Shown: positions 42,501 through 53,947, counted from the first letter of the stretch. The stretch is 64,000 bases of DNA from Plazaster borealis (GCA_021014325.1 CM037460.1:17589486-17653485), one strand, 5' to 3'. Translations and numbers: made by a program. Notes: generated by a model not told the origin, from the letters alone.

Positions 42501-43325
42501 ATGCTTGACTTGTATTTTGACTGAGTCACCGAAACATTTTTGATATTTGCGACTTCTATATTTTTTGGAGAATTGCATCGCAGCACATTGATTTGACTTT
42601 AATCACTGAGGTGTTGGAATCCTTGAAATTGTGATAATATATTGTATTCATATACCTGCCATTGGTGATAGAGATTTGATGGTATTTATAATAATAATCA
42701 CCGTCGAGTGACAAGAGAATCAACATTTGCTGTCCGTTGTGTTTCTTACCGAGCAAGTTTCCATAACTACGAACTGGATCGCAGGCTCTAAGTTAAATAG
42801 AGGTAACAACCTGTGACAAAAATGAAGCATGAAGTCGAGGCTCTACATGCACATGGCGGATCCGTGCAAAGAGCGAATAGATGGATGGCACACCGTACGA
42901 TCAACTTCCTTGATTCAACATGGCGAAGAGGTTGCAATGATGATTTTTTTACTAATTCGGGAATCCCAACCAGAAGTACTTCTGTAACGTTTGTACGTGC
43001 ATGTTGAAGGCATCCGCCATGTTGAATGGTCTAATCCTGTATGTGTTTTGATCATGCTATATCAATGATCATGCTTTGGTTGATCGCATGCGCATGGCAC
43101 TGTGAATTTGATGGAACAGCGAACAATAAAGTAAAACCAACAAAAAATGAAACAATGTTAAGCAAGGTCCTTACCTATACGGCACTTGTTGTGGAATGCA
43201 GAGATCGTTTTAATACGAAGCGAAGCTCCGGCATCCTTACCATCATTAATGGTCAAAACTCCACACGCATCTCCCTTCGCTTGAAGGAAACAAACCACGA
43301 TCACTAAACCCAATACTGAGTCCAT
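39515..43325 (-). CDS. Secreted Kunitz-domain protein, distal copy (two exons)
   Basis: Exon 1 43325-43175 (151 nt, ATG at 43325-43323, donor GTAAGG) and exon 2 39681-39515 (167 nt, acceptor TTTAG, TAG stop) join in frame to 105 residues. The signal peptide is MDSVLGLVIVVCFLQAKGDA. A short linker with two Cys (DAC and NKC) follows, then one Kunitz domain opening APLCLLPMEIGMGRGLYPRF. By BPTI numbering Cys 5, 30, 51, 55 are present, residue 15 (P1) is Arg, and positions 14 and 38 are Gly and Ile, so the 14-38 disulfide is absent. Kunitz domains normally inhibit serine proteases, and Arg at P1 would suit trypsin-like enzymes; some secreted two-disulfide Kunitz proteins act on ion channels instead. 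Function here is unknown. The 3.5-kb intron contains a 2.65-kb transposon (40232-42877). Confidence 0.82.
40871..41020. repeat. 150-bp direct repeat, copy 1
   Basis: Begins AGAGCGAAAAACGGCCTCGA and ends CTGTCGATACAG, followed at once by GTAAGC. Upstream lie GGCCAATCAT (40790s) and GGGTATACCCTACCC (40838). The arrangement resembles a promoter plus first exon with a splice donor. Copy 2 is at 41904-42054. Confidence 0.75.
41904..42054. repeat. 150-bp direct repeat, copy 2
   Basis: Nearly identical to copy 1 (one extra A), but ends CGATACAG followed by AACACTTAGTCC, not GTAAGC, as if spliced onto downstream sequence. Confidence 0.75.
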
Positions 43326-43916
43326 GATCAGAATATAACCGGACTCTCTGTGTTGCGAGTCAAATCGATCTCAGGTTGTGATCGCAAGTTGGAGTTATTA
43401 TCGATAAGTCAAGATTATAGACCTACCCCAGTCTTGATCTTATAGTTGAACCTTTCATAACGACAGTCCAATACCGTACCTTAACACATTATGGCAACTT
43501 TGGACACTACTTCTCACCAATACAATTCACGAGCCCCTATTGAAAATCGGACTAATTGCGTATACGTGATAAGAGAAGATACTTGTTTTCTTTTCTTTTT
43601 TACCGAAAGCAAAGCAACGGAGAGAGCTATTGATTTTTAACAGAAAAAAAAGATTGAACTTTTCCTATGTATTAAAACAACCTTAATTGCGCATAATTGT
43701 TCTTATTTTTTGTTGGTTGACCATCTTTAGCTCTAGTTGCTTGTTGGTGCATTTTTTTTATGATTAGGCCTATTGTCAAGTGGTCTAGGAACGAAATGGT
43801 TGGATGACTGACAGGCCTACGGGTTTTGTTTTTTTTTGCTTCTTTTTTTGTATGTGGAATACTATTTTCCATACATTATACTGGTAGCCTAAATAAATAA
43901 AAATTCATTGAGCCAG

Positions 43917-44215
43917 CGGCGTGTCGTGGCCGAGCGGTCTAGTTCAGTGGACCCAAGCTCTGGTGTTGTCAGCAGCTGGGTGTGGGTTCGAACCCCTATC
44001 ATGACACTTGTGCCCTTGAGCAAGACACTAAACCATAATTGCTTCGTAAAAAGTTGGGGAAGGTATTGCATTCTGCTCCACCAGCCAGGCTCCTAGTGGA
44101 TGATACCCATGCCTACATCCTTACAGACTGTGAAGGGGGTAACCCAGCCCCAGGTGTAGGTGGCAACGTGTCCCTACTGCTGGGTCAACCTGATGTCAAT
44201 GATGCTGGGTAGTGC
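43917..44215 (+). mobile_element. tRNA-derived SINE (family S1)
   Basis: GGCGTGTCGTGGCCGAGCGG head, B box GGTTCGAACCC, then GACACTTGTGCCCTTGAGCA, and the body CACCAGCCAGGCTCCTAGTG. Marks the right edge of duplication unit B. The body is repeated inverted at 48060-48310. Confidence 0.7.
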
Positions 44216-44423
44216 ATTTCCACTAGCCTTTCCACTAGGTGTGTATTGGTGTGCTACTGGTTTTGATCCTTGAAGATAAAGCTTTATGGTTATCTTTCTT
44301 TTTATTGCCTGTAAAATCCTTTTCAAATTATTATTGATTTTATATGAAACTAATTTTATTATTTCACAGCAATTTGGTACAAAGATGTTGTGAGGACCTG
44401 TAACTTGGATTTTATGCTTTATT

Positions 44424-46870
44424 GGGGGTAAGCCTTGCATTTTTTTAAATTGAAATTGGGCTGAAATTGGAAAAATTCACAAGGGGTAAGCCTTGCATCG
44501 TTGTCAAAACAATTGCTAAAATCAGATAAAATCACAATGCCTTGCATTTTTGATGTAATTGGGCTGAAATTTGATAACATCACAAGGGGTAAGCTTTGCA
44601 TTTTTATTGAAATTGGGCTGAAATTTGGTTAAAATCACAAAGGGTAAGCCTTGCATTTTTGTTGTAATTAGGCTGAAATTTGATAAAATCACAGGGGTAA
44701 GCCTTGCATTTTTGTTGAAATGGGTCTAAAATTTGATAAAATCACAAAGGGTAAGCCTTGCATTTTTGTCAAAAAATGGGCTAAAATCACAAGAGGTAAG
44801 CCTTGCATTTTTATTGTGATTGGGCTGAAATTTGATAAAATCACAAGGGGTAAGCCTTGCATTTTTGTTGAAATTGGATAAAATCACAATGGGTAAGCCT
44901 TGCATTTTTGTTGTAATTGGGCTGAAATTTGATAAAATCACAAGGGGTAAGCCTTCCATTTTGTTGAAATGGGGCTAAAATTTGATAAAATCAAAAAGCC
45001 TTGCATTTTTGTTGAAATTGGGCTGAAATTTGATAAAACCAGAAAAGGGTAAGCCTTGCATTTTTCTCAAAAATGGGCTAAAATCACAATAGGTAAGCCT
45101 TGCATTTCAACTTTTGTTGTACTTGGGCTGAAGTTTGATAAAATCACAAGGGGTAAGCCTTGCATTTGTGTTGAAATGGGGCTAAAATTGGATAAAATCA
45201 CAAGGGGTAAGCCTTGCATTAACTTTTGTTGTACTTGGGCTGAAATTTGATAAAATAACAAGGGGTAAGCCTTGCAATTTTGTTGAAATTGGGCTGCAAT
45301 TGGAAAAAAATCACATAGGGTAAGCCTTGCATTTTTGTTGAAATTGAGCTAAAGTTTGATAAAATCACAAGGGGTAAGCCTTGCATTTTTGTCAACAAAT
45401 TTGCTAAAAATTATCAGATAAAATCACAAGGGGTAAGCCTTTCATTTTTGTTGAAATTGGGCTGAAATCGGATAAAATCACAAGGGGTAAGTGTTGCATT
45501 TTTGTCAAAAAATGGGCTAAAATCACAAGAGGTAGCCTAAGCCTTGCAAATTTGTTTAAATTGGGCTGAAATTTGATAAAATCACAAGGGGTAAGCCTTG
45601 CAATTTTGTCAACAAATTTGCGAAATTATCAGATAAAATCACAAGGGGTAAAAGCCTTGCAATTTTGTTGAAATAGGGCTGAAATCGGATAAAATCACAA
45701 GGGGTAAGCCTTGCATTTTTGTCAATAAAATTGGCTAAAATCACAAGAGGTAAGCCTTGCAATTTTGTTTAAATTGGGCTGAAATTGGATAAAATCACAA
45801 GGGGTAAGCCTTTCATTTTTGTCAAAAAAATTGGCTAAAATCACAAGAGGTAAGCCTTGCAATTTTGTTTAAATTGGGCTGAAATTGGATAAAATCACAA
45901 GGGGTAAGCCTTGCATTTTTGTCAACAAATTTGCTAAATTATCAGATAAAATCACAAGGGGTAAGCCTTTCATTTTTGTTGAAATTGGGCTGAAATCGGA
46001 TAAAATCACAAGGCTTGCATTTTAAGCCTTGCATTTTTGTCAAAAAATGTGCTAAAATCACAAGAGGTAAGCCTTGCAATTTTGTTTAAATTGGGCTGAA
46101 ATTGGATAAAATCACAAGGGGTAAGCCTTGCATTTTTGTCAACAAATTTGATAAATTATCAGATAAAATCACAAGGGGTAAGCCTTTCATTTTTGTTGAA
46201 ATTGGGCTGAAATCGGATAAAATCACAAGGGGTAAGCCTTGCATTTTTGTCCAAAATTGGGCTAAAATCACAAGAGGTAGCCTAAGCCTTGCAAATTTGT
46301 TTAAATTGGGCTGAAATTTGATAAAATCACAAGGGGTAAGCCTTGCATTTTTGTCAACAAATTTGCGAAATTATCAGATAAAATCACAAGGGGTAAGCCT
46401 TGCATTTTTGTTGAAATTGGGCTGAAATCGGATAAAATCACAAGGGGTAAGCCTTGCATTTTTGTCCAAAAATGGGCTAAAATCACAAGAGGTAAGCCTT
46501 GCAATTTTGTTTAAAATGGGCTGAAATTTGATAAAATCACATAGGGTATTAAAGCCTTGCATTTTTGTTGAAATTGAGCTAAAGTTTGATAAAATCACAA
46601 TGGGTAAGCCTTGCATTATTGTTGAAATTGGGCTGAAATCACAAGAGGTAAGCCTTGCAATTTTGTCAACAAATTTGCTTAATTATCAGATAAAATCACA
46701 AGGGGTAAGCCTTGCTTTTTTGTTGAAATTGGGCTAAAATCGGATAAAATCACAAGGGGTAAGCCTTGCATTTTTGTTGAAATTGGGCTAAAATTGGATA
46801 AAATCACAAGGGGTAAGCCTTGCATTTTTATTGAAATTGGGCTGAAATTCGATAAAATCTAAAGGGGTGT
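44424..46870. repeat. Minisatellite with higher-order structure
   Basis: About 45 units of 45, ~54 and ~57 bp sharing AAAATCACAAGGGGTAAGCC TTGCA. The 57-bp type (GTCAACAAATTTGC) recurs at 45391, 45608, 45921, 46138, 46353 and 46665: spacings 217, 313, 217, 215, 312, a four-monomer higher-order unit of ~216 bp with two expansions. Units of 54 bp keep frame, which produces spurious open frames on both strands. Confidence 0.92.
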
Positions 46871-47162
46871 CTATTATATTTAATCTTGCAGCCATGACTA
46901 AAATTAAGACATTTTCTTACCATAAAAAGAAAACACATAACAAAAATATGACAATACACAAATTATGCAAACATACAAATACACACATTAAAATATAGAA
47001 TACAATTTTCCTATTTTTATTACAAGAGCAATCATCAGCATTATTCACCAATAAAGTAAACGATTGGAAAATAACATCGTTACCAGTAATGGTGATTTAT
47101 ACAAACTGTAAGCGATGACTTAGATATGATGTTGGGAGAAAATTGCCTCTCATACGACTCAC
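46871..47162. other. Unannotated AT-rich stretch
   Basis: No coding or repeat structure recognised between the minisatellite and the next MITE. Confidence 0.5.
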
Positions 47163-47335
47163 TTAAAGGGTCTGTATACATTTGGTAATTACTCATAAAA
47201 TTAATGGCAATATCTTAAAAACGCTACCACCTTTTGTAATGAAATTTTCACGGGTTAGTTTTATGGTATATATCTACAAACTATATAGGAAACAAACAGT
47301 GGGTTCCAATTACCAAACGCATATAATCCCTTTAA
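47163..47335. mobile_element. TTAA MITE family F4, internally deleted
   Basis: TTAAAGGGTCTGTATACATT to CAAACGCATATAATCCCTTTAA, 173 bp against ~395 bp for full copies. Confidence 0.75.
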
Positions 47336-47924
47336 ATAACAATAAATCAAGAAATACAAAATACTCTAAGTAATGGAAAATGAATTGCGTCTATGAATAA
47401 ATGAGGTTAGATTATAAATAATAAAATGAGAGATTGGTTACCTGAAAATACAAGAAGAAGGGCGAAAATACGTGGCGTTTCACCGTATTCGTCCAGAATT
47501 TGAATGACTGCGGGAGAGCCCGCCACCAACGGTTAGTAGGTGGACTCAAGACTTGATATAATGAGTATTCAGTGAATAGAGGGGGGATATTCTCATGCCA
47601 GTATTATCATACATCTATCTAAAAAAAGCAGGGTGTGAGTGTTATGTCATAACCATCCAGATAAAGCTGTCTCCTTACTTCGTCATTATTTAGAAGTGCA
47701 ATTTTAAATAAGCACGAATGATACACAAAATAATAACAATTTACTCAGCTAATAATATTGCTAATTTAAGTTGTACTACATTGTTCATGAATGCTTAACG
47801 TATGAACATTTGTAAGCCTGCGTGAGTTGACAAATAAATAAAGTTGGTGGAACAAAAACAAACAAAAAACACCCAGATAATATTCGTCACACGTTTACTT
47901 CAGAGCTGTAGACTACTCTCTTTT

Positions 47925-48018
47925 AGGTATACAGGATCGGTAGAGCTGAAACAAATAGCCGCAGACAGTGTTCATGTGTTGTGTGATCAACCACATACAT
48001 GCAATAACAAACCTGTGG
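47925..48018. mobile_element. F3 MITE fragment
   Basis: TAGGTATACAGGATCGGTAG AGCTGAAA and GTTCATGTGTTGTGTGATCA; the left half only, running into the SINE at 48010. Confidence 0.5.
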
Positions 48019-48310
48019 ACGGCCACTTCAAGGTGAGGGCAACACTTAACTGATTTGGGCTGTCGACTCAAATCAACTGTCACCAGGGGCACGTTGCCAC
48101 CTACTCCTGGGGCTGAAACAGGGTTACACCCTTCACAGTCCGTAAAGATGTAGGCAAGGGTGTCATCCACTAGGAGCCTGGCTGGTAGAGCAGAATGCAA
48201 TACCTTCCCAACTTTTTACGAAGCAGTTATGGTTAAGTGCCTTGCTCTAAGGGCACAGGTGTCATGACCGGGATTCGAACCCACACTCCGCTGCTGACAA
48301 CACCAGAGCT
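48010..48310 (-). mobile_element. tRNA-derived SINE (family S1)
   Basis: Plus strand: GACCGGGATTCGAACCCACA, then GCGGTTAAG-like box region, and TCCACTAGGAGCCTGGCTGG; the inverted counterpart of 43917-44215. Confidence 0.65.
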
Positions 48311-48319
48311 TCGGTCTTG

Positions 48320-49200
48320 AAAAACAAAAATGGTATATGTAATTGACAGGATTTCCATTTGGCCTTATCTTCAGGTTTAAACCGGAAGTTGGAGTGAATT
48401 ATGTACTTTGAACTTGGACCCCCTTCAAATTAAGCTAGACGTATGTAACAGCACCCTCTGGTGACAGGTTTAAAAACATGTTGCTCCAAACAGTATGCAA
48501 ACAACTATATAAATACTTGGATATTATTACCTATGAATGAGAAATTGGCGATCATTTACAATGACGTCACCAGGTGTCAAATTATGCTAATTATTCAAAA
48601 TTTGATACTAATAGAAAAAACCACAGCTCATATTATTAGAATATTTGCGTCATTTATTCAGGTTTGATGTATGCAATTTGTATTTCTACAGTGGTGACCT
48701 GATTAATTTGACATTCTGTGCAACTCCGGGGGAAAAAAAGTTTTAAAAGTTTTTTCGATCAAAATAATAGTCATGTTAACATTCTGGCATTCATTTGGCC
48801 TTACTCGACAAAAATGTGTTCCCGAACACCAAGATTTTGTACACAAACACTGCAATTTTAGTTTGTACACCCTAGTGTATATAGTAGTCATCTCCAGACA
48901 CGGTGCTCTGCGACACGGAACTTTATACCAAAAGGATGACAGACCGAGTTCGATTCTGTGAACAAAATTTCGCTTTAGACAAGTTCAAACATTTCGGAGA
49001 ACAATGTCCTTGATTTACCAGATCGACAATCTGGTGTGATCTTACAAACACCTACCAGGAGATATAATCAGAGCTATTCCATTGACCCATCACAAAGTAC
49101 TGGATCATTAAATATTATTGCGGTTTGAGTTAGAACAGCTTTACCCTGGAGAAACACCTTGAAGTGGGATCCCGCCTTTTGGTCTGCTTCGGATGCATGA
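48320..49200. other. No gene recognised
   Basis: AT-rich sequence without recognisable exons or terminal repeats. Confidence 0.5.
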
Positions 49201-49206
49201 TCACCA

Positions 49207-49399
49207 GGGCCCAATGTTATAAAGCTGTTTAGCAGAAAATTCTGCTCAGCAAATTTCTTTGCTAAGCAAAGAAATGTGTGGGGTATCAGTCACAGCAATG
49301 GTAACTATAGTATTTTAGCTGGTAACCTATTTTTCTCAAGCAAGAGTTTTCTGTGTTTAGCAAGTTTTGTGCTTTCATGCCTCATGAAATTGGGCCCGG
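49207..49399. mobile_element. MITE family F6
   Basis: GGGCCCAATGTTATAAAGCT to CTCATGAAATTGGGCCC; inverted relative to 14201 (internal AGCTGGTAACCTATTTTTCT). Confidence 0.78.
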
Positions 49400-49717
49400 G
49401 GAGTCTCAAAATCACATGATTGCGTTTAATGTACCTCTTTAAATATTGGCTTCATTTGATTTATTTTTTCTCAAACCATAAAACCTACAAGCTGGTGCTA
49501 TTTATAATGGTATGGCTGCACGCTAGGTGTTGATAAAGATTAACTTTGTGCACAGATACTCTTTTGTTGGCTTATAAATATTCAATGGCATAGCTCTGTA
49601 GGCCCGTATGCTCATTCCTGAAGAAACAAGGCAATACTAACCAAGATGGTCTTTCTAAATTTATAAAGGAAAATTGAAAAAGGCAAAGACCAAGAACAAT
49701 CTCATGGGACTGGCTGC

Positions 49718-50048
49718 TTAAAGGCAAAGTATGCCTTTGGTTTTTGGAACATTTGGATTGTTATATTCCTTTGTAGATACACTAAAAATAACCTGTGTAA
49801 ATTAAAGGTGGAAGCATTTTTGAGATTTGCCGACAATATGGAGCGGTTATGTCCACGCAGAAAGAATACTCCGTAATTGGAATACACAATCTGAGAAACG
49901 TTTCATGCAGAAACGTTTCTCAGATGTAAATGTTTTTGAATTCCTCTCTCTAAAACCACATTCCTTTGAAGGGAATCGTTTCTCAATACCTGCAGTGATT
50001 CTTACCAAGTAAGTTTTTATGGTCATTAATTTTTGGAGTAATTTGTAA
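49718..50048. mobile_element. TTAA MITE, F4-related
   Basis: TTAAAGGCAAAGTATGCCTT at the left; body with GGAGCGGTTATGTCCACGCA and TGGAATACACAATCTGAGAA shared with F4; the right end is lost in an F6 fragment at about 50040-50085. Confidence 0.6.
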
Positions 50049-50086
50049 AGCAAAATTCCTGCTTCAGCAGCTCTATGAAATTGGGC

Positions 50087-50287
50087 CGAGGGACCAAATT
50101 CATAGAGCCGCTTGAGCAGACAGTCTTGTTAAACAATAATTTTCTGCTGGGCAAAACTAAGCAGGAAACCAGTCTAATGCTACAAGTGACATGGTATTTT
50201 GGCTGGTAATCTTTTTCTGGTTAACACAATTGTTTTGTGCTTATTAGCTACTTTTTGCGCTTAAGCAGATCTATGAAATTAGGTTCT
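50087..50287. mobile_element. MITE family F6
   Basis: GACCAAATTCATAGAGCCGC to CAGATCTATGAAATTAGGTT, directly after another F6 end (CAGCTCTATGAAATTGGGCC at ~50066). Confidence 0.65.
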
Positions 50288-50669
50288 AGGCATGGAGTCA
50301 AATTTCATGGGAAGGGTCTATTGCATCGGGGATAAAGAATAATATACAGATATGTTTAACTTTGTTAATATTAATATCAACTTTCAACATAAACAAGTCA
50401 CTAAAATAATTTACACCAGATATGTGGTTACACTTGCGTGACTAACCATTGAATTACCTTTGGAGGCTAGCATTACACATTAATGTGATTAACACCCACA
50501 ATTAAATGTAAGCCTGTATTAAGATCGACAGGCTAACTTCGACAGGCTAACTTCTAGTGACACATTAAACCACATTAAAAGCTGTCACCTCATGCACGAG
50601 ATGTATTCACCTTGAATCTTTGGTATACCCGTTTAATAATATGTATGTCAATCTACACTACGAGATAAC

Positions 50670-51064
50670 TTGAGGGTCTGTATACGTTTGGTAATGACTC
50701 TGAAAATTAATGGCAATAAAAACTTACTTGGTAAGAAGTACAGCAGCATTGGATAGTATAATGCATTTTGAGAAACTTTTCACTTAGAAGTACTGCGGTT
50801 ATGGAAAAAGATATCACTTAATTTATCCCCCAAAAATTGAATCTGAGAAGCGTTACTGACAGTAACGATTCTCAGATTGTTTATTCCAATTGCAGATTAC
50901 TTTTCTTGCGTGGACATAGCCGCTCCAGATTTTCGGCAATATCAAAAAAATGCTACCACCATTTGAAATGAGTTTGTTCACAGTTCTACTGTATATATCT
51001 ACGAATACATAGTATTGAAACAAACAGTGGGTTCTAATTACCAAACGTATACAATCCCTTTTAA
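50670..51064. mobile_element. TTAA MITE family F4
   Basis: CTTGAGGGTCTGTATACGTT to AAACGTATACAATCCCTTTTAA; internal GTTACTGACAGTAACG palindrome at its centre, ~395 bp. Confidence 0.78.
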
Positions 51065-51280
51065 AGGCACATTTTAACTTTCATGGTATATGAATGTCTC
51101 GTGGCGTAGCCAGGGCGGCGAACGGGGGGCAAGGTGGGTTTGGCTATGTGCCCCGGTTGCCCTCTTTTTAATTAGGGGCCCCAAATCGACCAGGTGATTT
51201 TTTTTAATAACCTGTTTGCTTCTACGAGGATGATTTACCATGAAATGTAAGTGCCCCTCGCCGGGAATATTGTGACTAAT

Positions 51281-51626
51281 ACCTATGTATTATAGAGGAT
51301 TTGTAGAGCTGACAAAATAGTCGCAGACAGTGTTCATGTTTTGATCAACCATACATAAAATAGCAAAGCTGTGAAAATGTGGGCATAATTCGTTGTGAGG
51401 GTCAAGAGAAAATGGTGAAAAAACATGCACAATGTTCAGCATGTAAACACATTGTCCTTAATTTTGGTTGTAACAACCGAAATCAACTGATTAATAACTT
51501 ATTTCAGAGAGGAATATTTCACTGAAAAAAATGGTTCTAGATTTGAACTTCATAATCAGTAAGCTTTCAGACTAAAATTAAACAATGATGTTTTTTATCC
51601 TAACCAATCCTATATATTACGTTTAA
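51281..51626. mobile_element. TTAA MITE family F3, eroded ends
   Basis: TATAGAGGATTTGTAGAGCT GAC to CCAATCCTATATATTACGTTTAA; same interior as 2587-2968. Confidence 0.65.
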
Positions 51627-52221
51627 CCTACGGTTGTTACTGATACCTCAAAAATAATTCCAACATAATTATTCTAAGCCAAGTTGAGTGAATCGGGCAC
51701 TATCCCTCTAGCCTAGCCCCAGGCTTGACGAATCCTCGCTACGCCACTGGTTCTAAAGAACAAAATGGCTTCAGTCTGTACTTATACAAAAAAAGACTTT
51801 GTCACTCTACATTACATGACATTACGACTGTTGTTAATACAACAATGTATTTGCAAATCATACATAATACAAGTTACATTAACTGGTATCAAAACATGTT
51901 GTGATCACCGTTTCTGACCCCTGAAGTAAATATTTGCAGAAAAAGCTCTCACTGGATACAATGCCGGTCGTTGGTTGGCCAACCAAGTGAGTTTTTTGTT
52001 TGTATAAAGAGACATAAAAACACATTGTCATTTTTTCTTCTTTCAAAACCGTTCCCTCTTAAACAATTTTTCTCTGAACCCATACATTCTTGTTTTGAAA
52101 CGCTTACACTGCAAAACCTGGGGTATTAAAATTGACATCGATGGTGTTCACATAATTTTATACCAAAAATATAATCCAAATTTACAACATAACATGATAA
52201 AATAACACTTATTTCGAACTG

Positions 52222-52425
52222 CCTCTAGCTACCGGGCAATCTCAGTGGTCTAGTTGGTAAGACATCTACTCTAGAATTGCAAAGGTCGTGGGTTCGAATC
52301 CCACCCGAGTAATATGCCTGTGATTTTTTTTCACAGGACTCGGGAAAGTACTGAGTATACAGTGCTTTACACACATCGGTGTACGGGTAAAACCAAATAT
52401 AATATACTTATTTCTGCCAACACAT
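52222..52425 (+). mobile_element. tRNA-derived SINE (family S2)
   Basis: GGCAATCTCAGTGGTCTAGT, GTGGGTTCGAATCCCACCCG, then GGGAAAGTACTGAGTATACA; the best-preserved S2 copy. Confidence 0.68.
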
Positions 52426-52494
52426 TATTACATTGGTAATATTATGTTAACACCGATGATGTTAATTTTGATTCTGTCTAATGAATCTCTATGG

Positions 52495-53228
52495 GGGTGC
52501 GTTCGATTAGATTCCCCGGGTCCGGATCGACCCAGTGTGGTCATTCGGGTGAGCCCCTGCAATGAGCCAAACGAACGCCAACTTCCCCCAGCATTCACAC
52601 CAATGCATCTTGGGACAGCCGACCCGGAACTACTTTCTTGTTGTGCACTACGTCCGTGGATTCACAAAAAGATCGTAAAATAATTATTCTCAAGGTAAAA
52701 CTGCAACGTTAAATTATTGTACAAGCCCACGTTGATACACAAGTTCTCGTCTTCGAATAAATAAAAAAATTAATGCTCACAAAGTCGCTGTTTTAAGGGT
52801 GAAAGTGTGTGTCAAACTTACTGAACGTGTCCCGCTGAATTACAATCAAAATGTGGCCATTGAGAAAGTTTTTAGTCGTGACGTCATGCACCTCGGTCAG
52901 CCCCTGAACCTTTCGGGCAGTAAAGTGTACATTTGTATAGGGCCATTGAAAAAATCAAAAAGTGGTATTATGTGACGTCCTCGCTCTGATTAACTTATAA
53001 CTTATAACTTATAACTCCACGGACACTGCCTGAAAGGTTCAGGAAAAAAAATTCGCGTCCCGCTGAATTACAATCAAAATGGTGGCCATTGAGAAAGTTT
53101 TTAGTCGTGACGTCATGCACCTCGGTCAGCCCCAAGTGACCCGTTCCAAAAGCAGGGTACTTGGGGCTGACCCCACGCAAAGGGGGGGAAGACAGGGTCG
53201 ACCGCGGGGAAGCTAATCGAACGCACCC
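52495..53228. mobile_element. TIR element with internal 78-bp direct repeats
   Basis: Ends GGGTGCGTTCGATTAGATTC and complement of GAAGCTAATCGAACGCACCC. Inside, GTCCCGCTGAATTACAATCA...TCGGTCAGCCCC occurs at ~52830-52908 and ~53056-53134, flanking a smaller inverted pair CTGAACCTTTCGGGCAGT / ACTGCCTGAAAGGTTCAG. Confidence 0.7.
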
Positions 53229-53229
53229 A

Positions 53230-53940
53230 CTATGTGACAATGGTGTCAATTTTAACACTCCAGTTTTTGCAATATAAGTTATAAATGTACGAAGTCTGAC
53301 TACAAATTCAACATGAAATGGTGGTACTCTAATGGTCATTACATGAGTGCACAAACCTCAGGGTTTTAACGTAAAGTGGGTTTCACCAAAAGATGCACGC
53401 ATTAACCCAATTCACCTGACGTCATCACCCCCGATAATTCTTAAGTGCGCCATTTTTGAAATCAGATTCCCCCGCGTGTTAGGCTGTGTCCGAATTGTCG
53501 GCTGTGGATACGGCTGCGGCTGCATATATCAATGCTTGTTCACGAGACCATCAAGCCGGAGCCACAGCCACTAATTAGGGCGCATTTTAGGCGGCGAGTA
53601 CAAGATTAGACGTGCACCATTATTTGTTTACATGCTTTAAGCCATATGCACAAGTGCCATCTTTAAAATGTACCGCAATGCATCTTGGGAAACCGAGTAC
53701 AGTTATAAAATAAATCAAGCTGCCAAGATGGACGCCATGTTGTAGTTTACATTTAACTATGCCAAGTTGTATAGCTGTGTACGCCATGATGGTTACCGGT
53801 GTTGTTTGGACTCGGATTTCACCCAGAATCCTTTGAGCGCCGATCATGCGCATTAGGACATGCAAATGGATTATTTGTCTCGAAAACCGGCATCAGACTA
53901 CGGGCAGACTATACCCTCATGTGACGTCAGTGCAAGGGGT
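53230..53940. other. Intergenic stretch 3' of POMGNT2
   Basis: No gene seen. The right edge (GTGACGTCAGTGCAAGGGGT CTTA at ~53920-53942) looks like one end of an F7-type MITE, without a partner I can place. Confidence 0.4.
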
Positions 53941-53947
53941 CTTAAGT

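Larger units (their letters stand above)
40232..42877. mobile_element. 2.65-kb DNA transposon in the intron of the distal Kunitz gene
   Basis: ~40-bp imperfect terminal inverted repeats: TTCGCCCCTGCGCGG... and ...GTAGAGCCTC at 40232-40270; GAGGCTCTACATGCACATGG ...GAGCGAA at 42838-42877. Unit A of the duplication reads straight across this point. A short AT-rich target (AT or ATA) prevents an exact duplication call. No transposase frame seen. It contains a 150-bp internal direct repeat. Confidence 0.78.
33680..43916. repeat. Direct tandem duplication containing the two Kunitz genes
   Basis: Unit A ~33680-38342 and unit B ~38560-43916 share landmarks in the same order: GGAAACACAAATTGGCAA, CAAAACTATTACGTTTTATT, AAATGTTGTGATTTTTAACC, the Kunitz exon 2, GCTTTTGATGAACCGAACCA, exon 1, and CTGGTAGCCTAAA...GAGCCAGC. 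Each has private insertions: in A 34530-35510, 35630-35830 and ~37565-38280; in B 40232-42877. Confidence 0.85.

Noticed and set aside
45056..46737. Many open frames of 60-80 codons on both strands in 44.4-46.9 kb
   Set aside because: Products of the minisatellite, whose 54-bp unit is divisible by three; peptides are simple repeats of KMQGLPLVILSNFSPI type.
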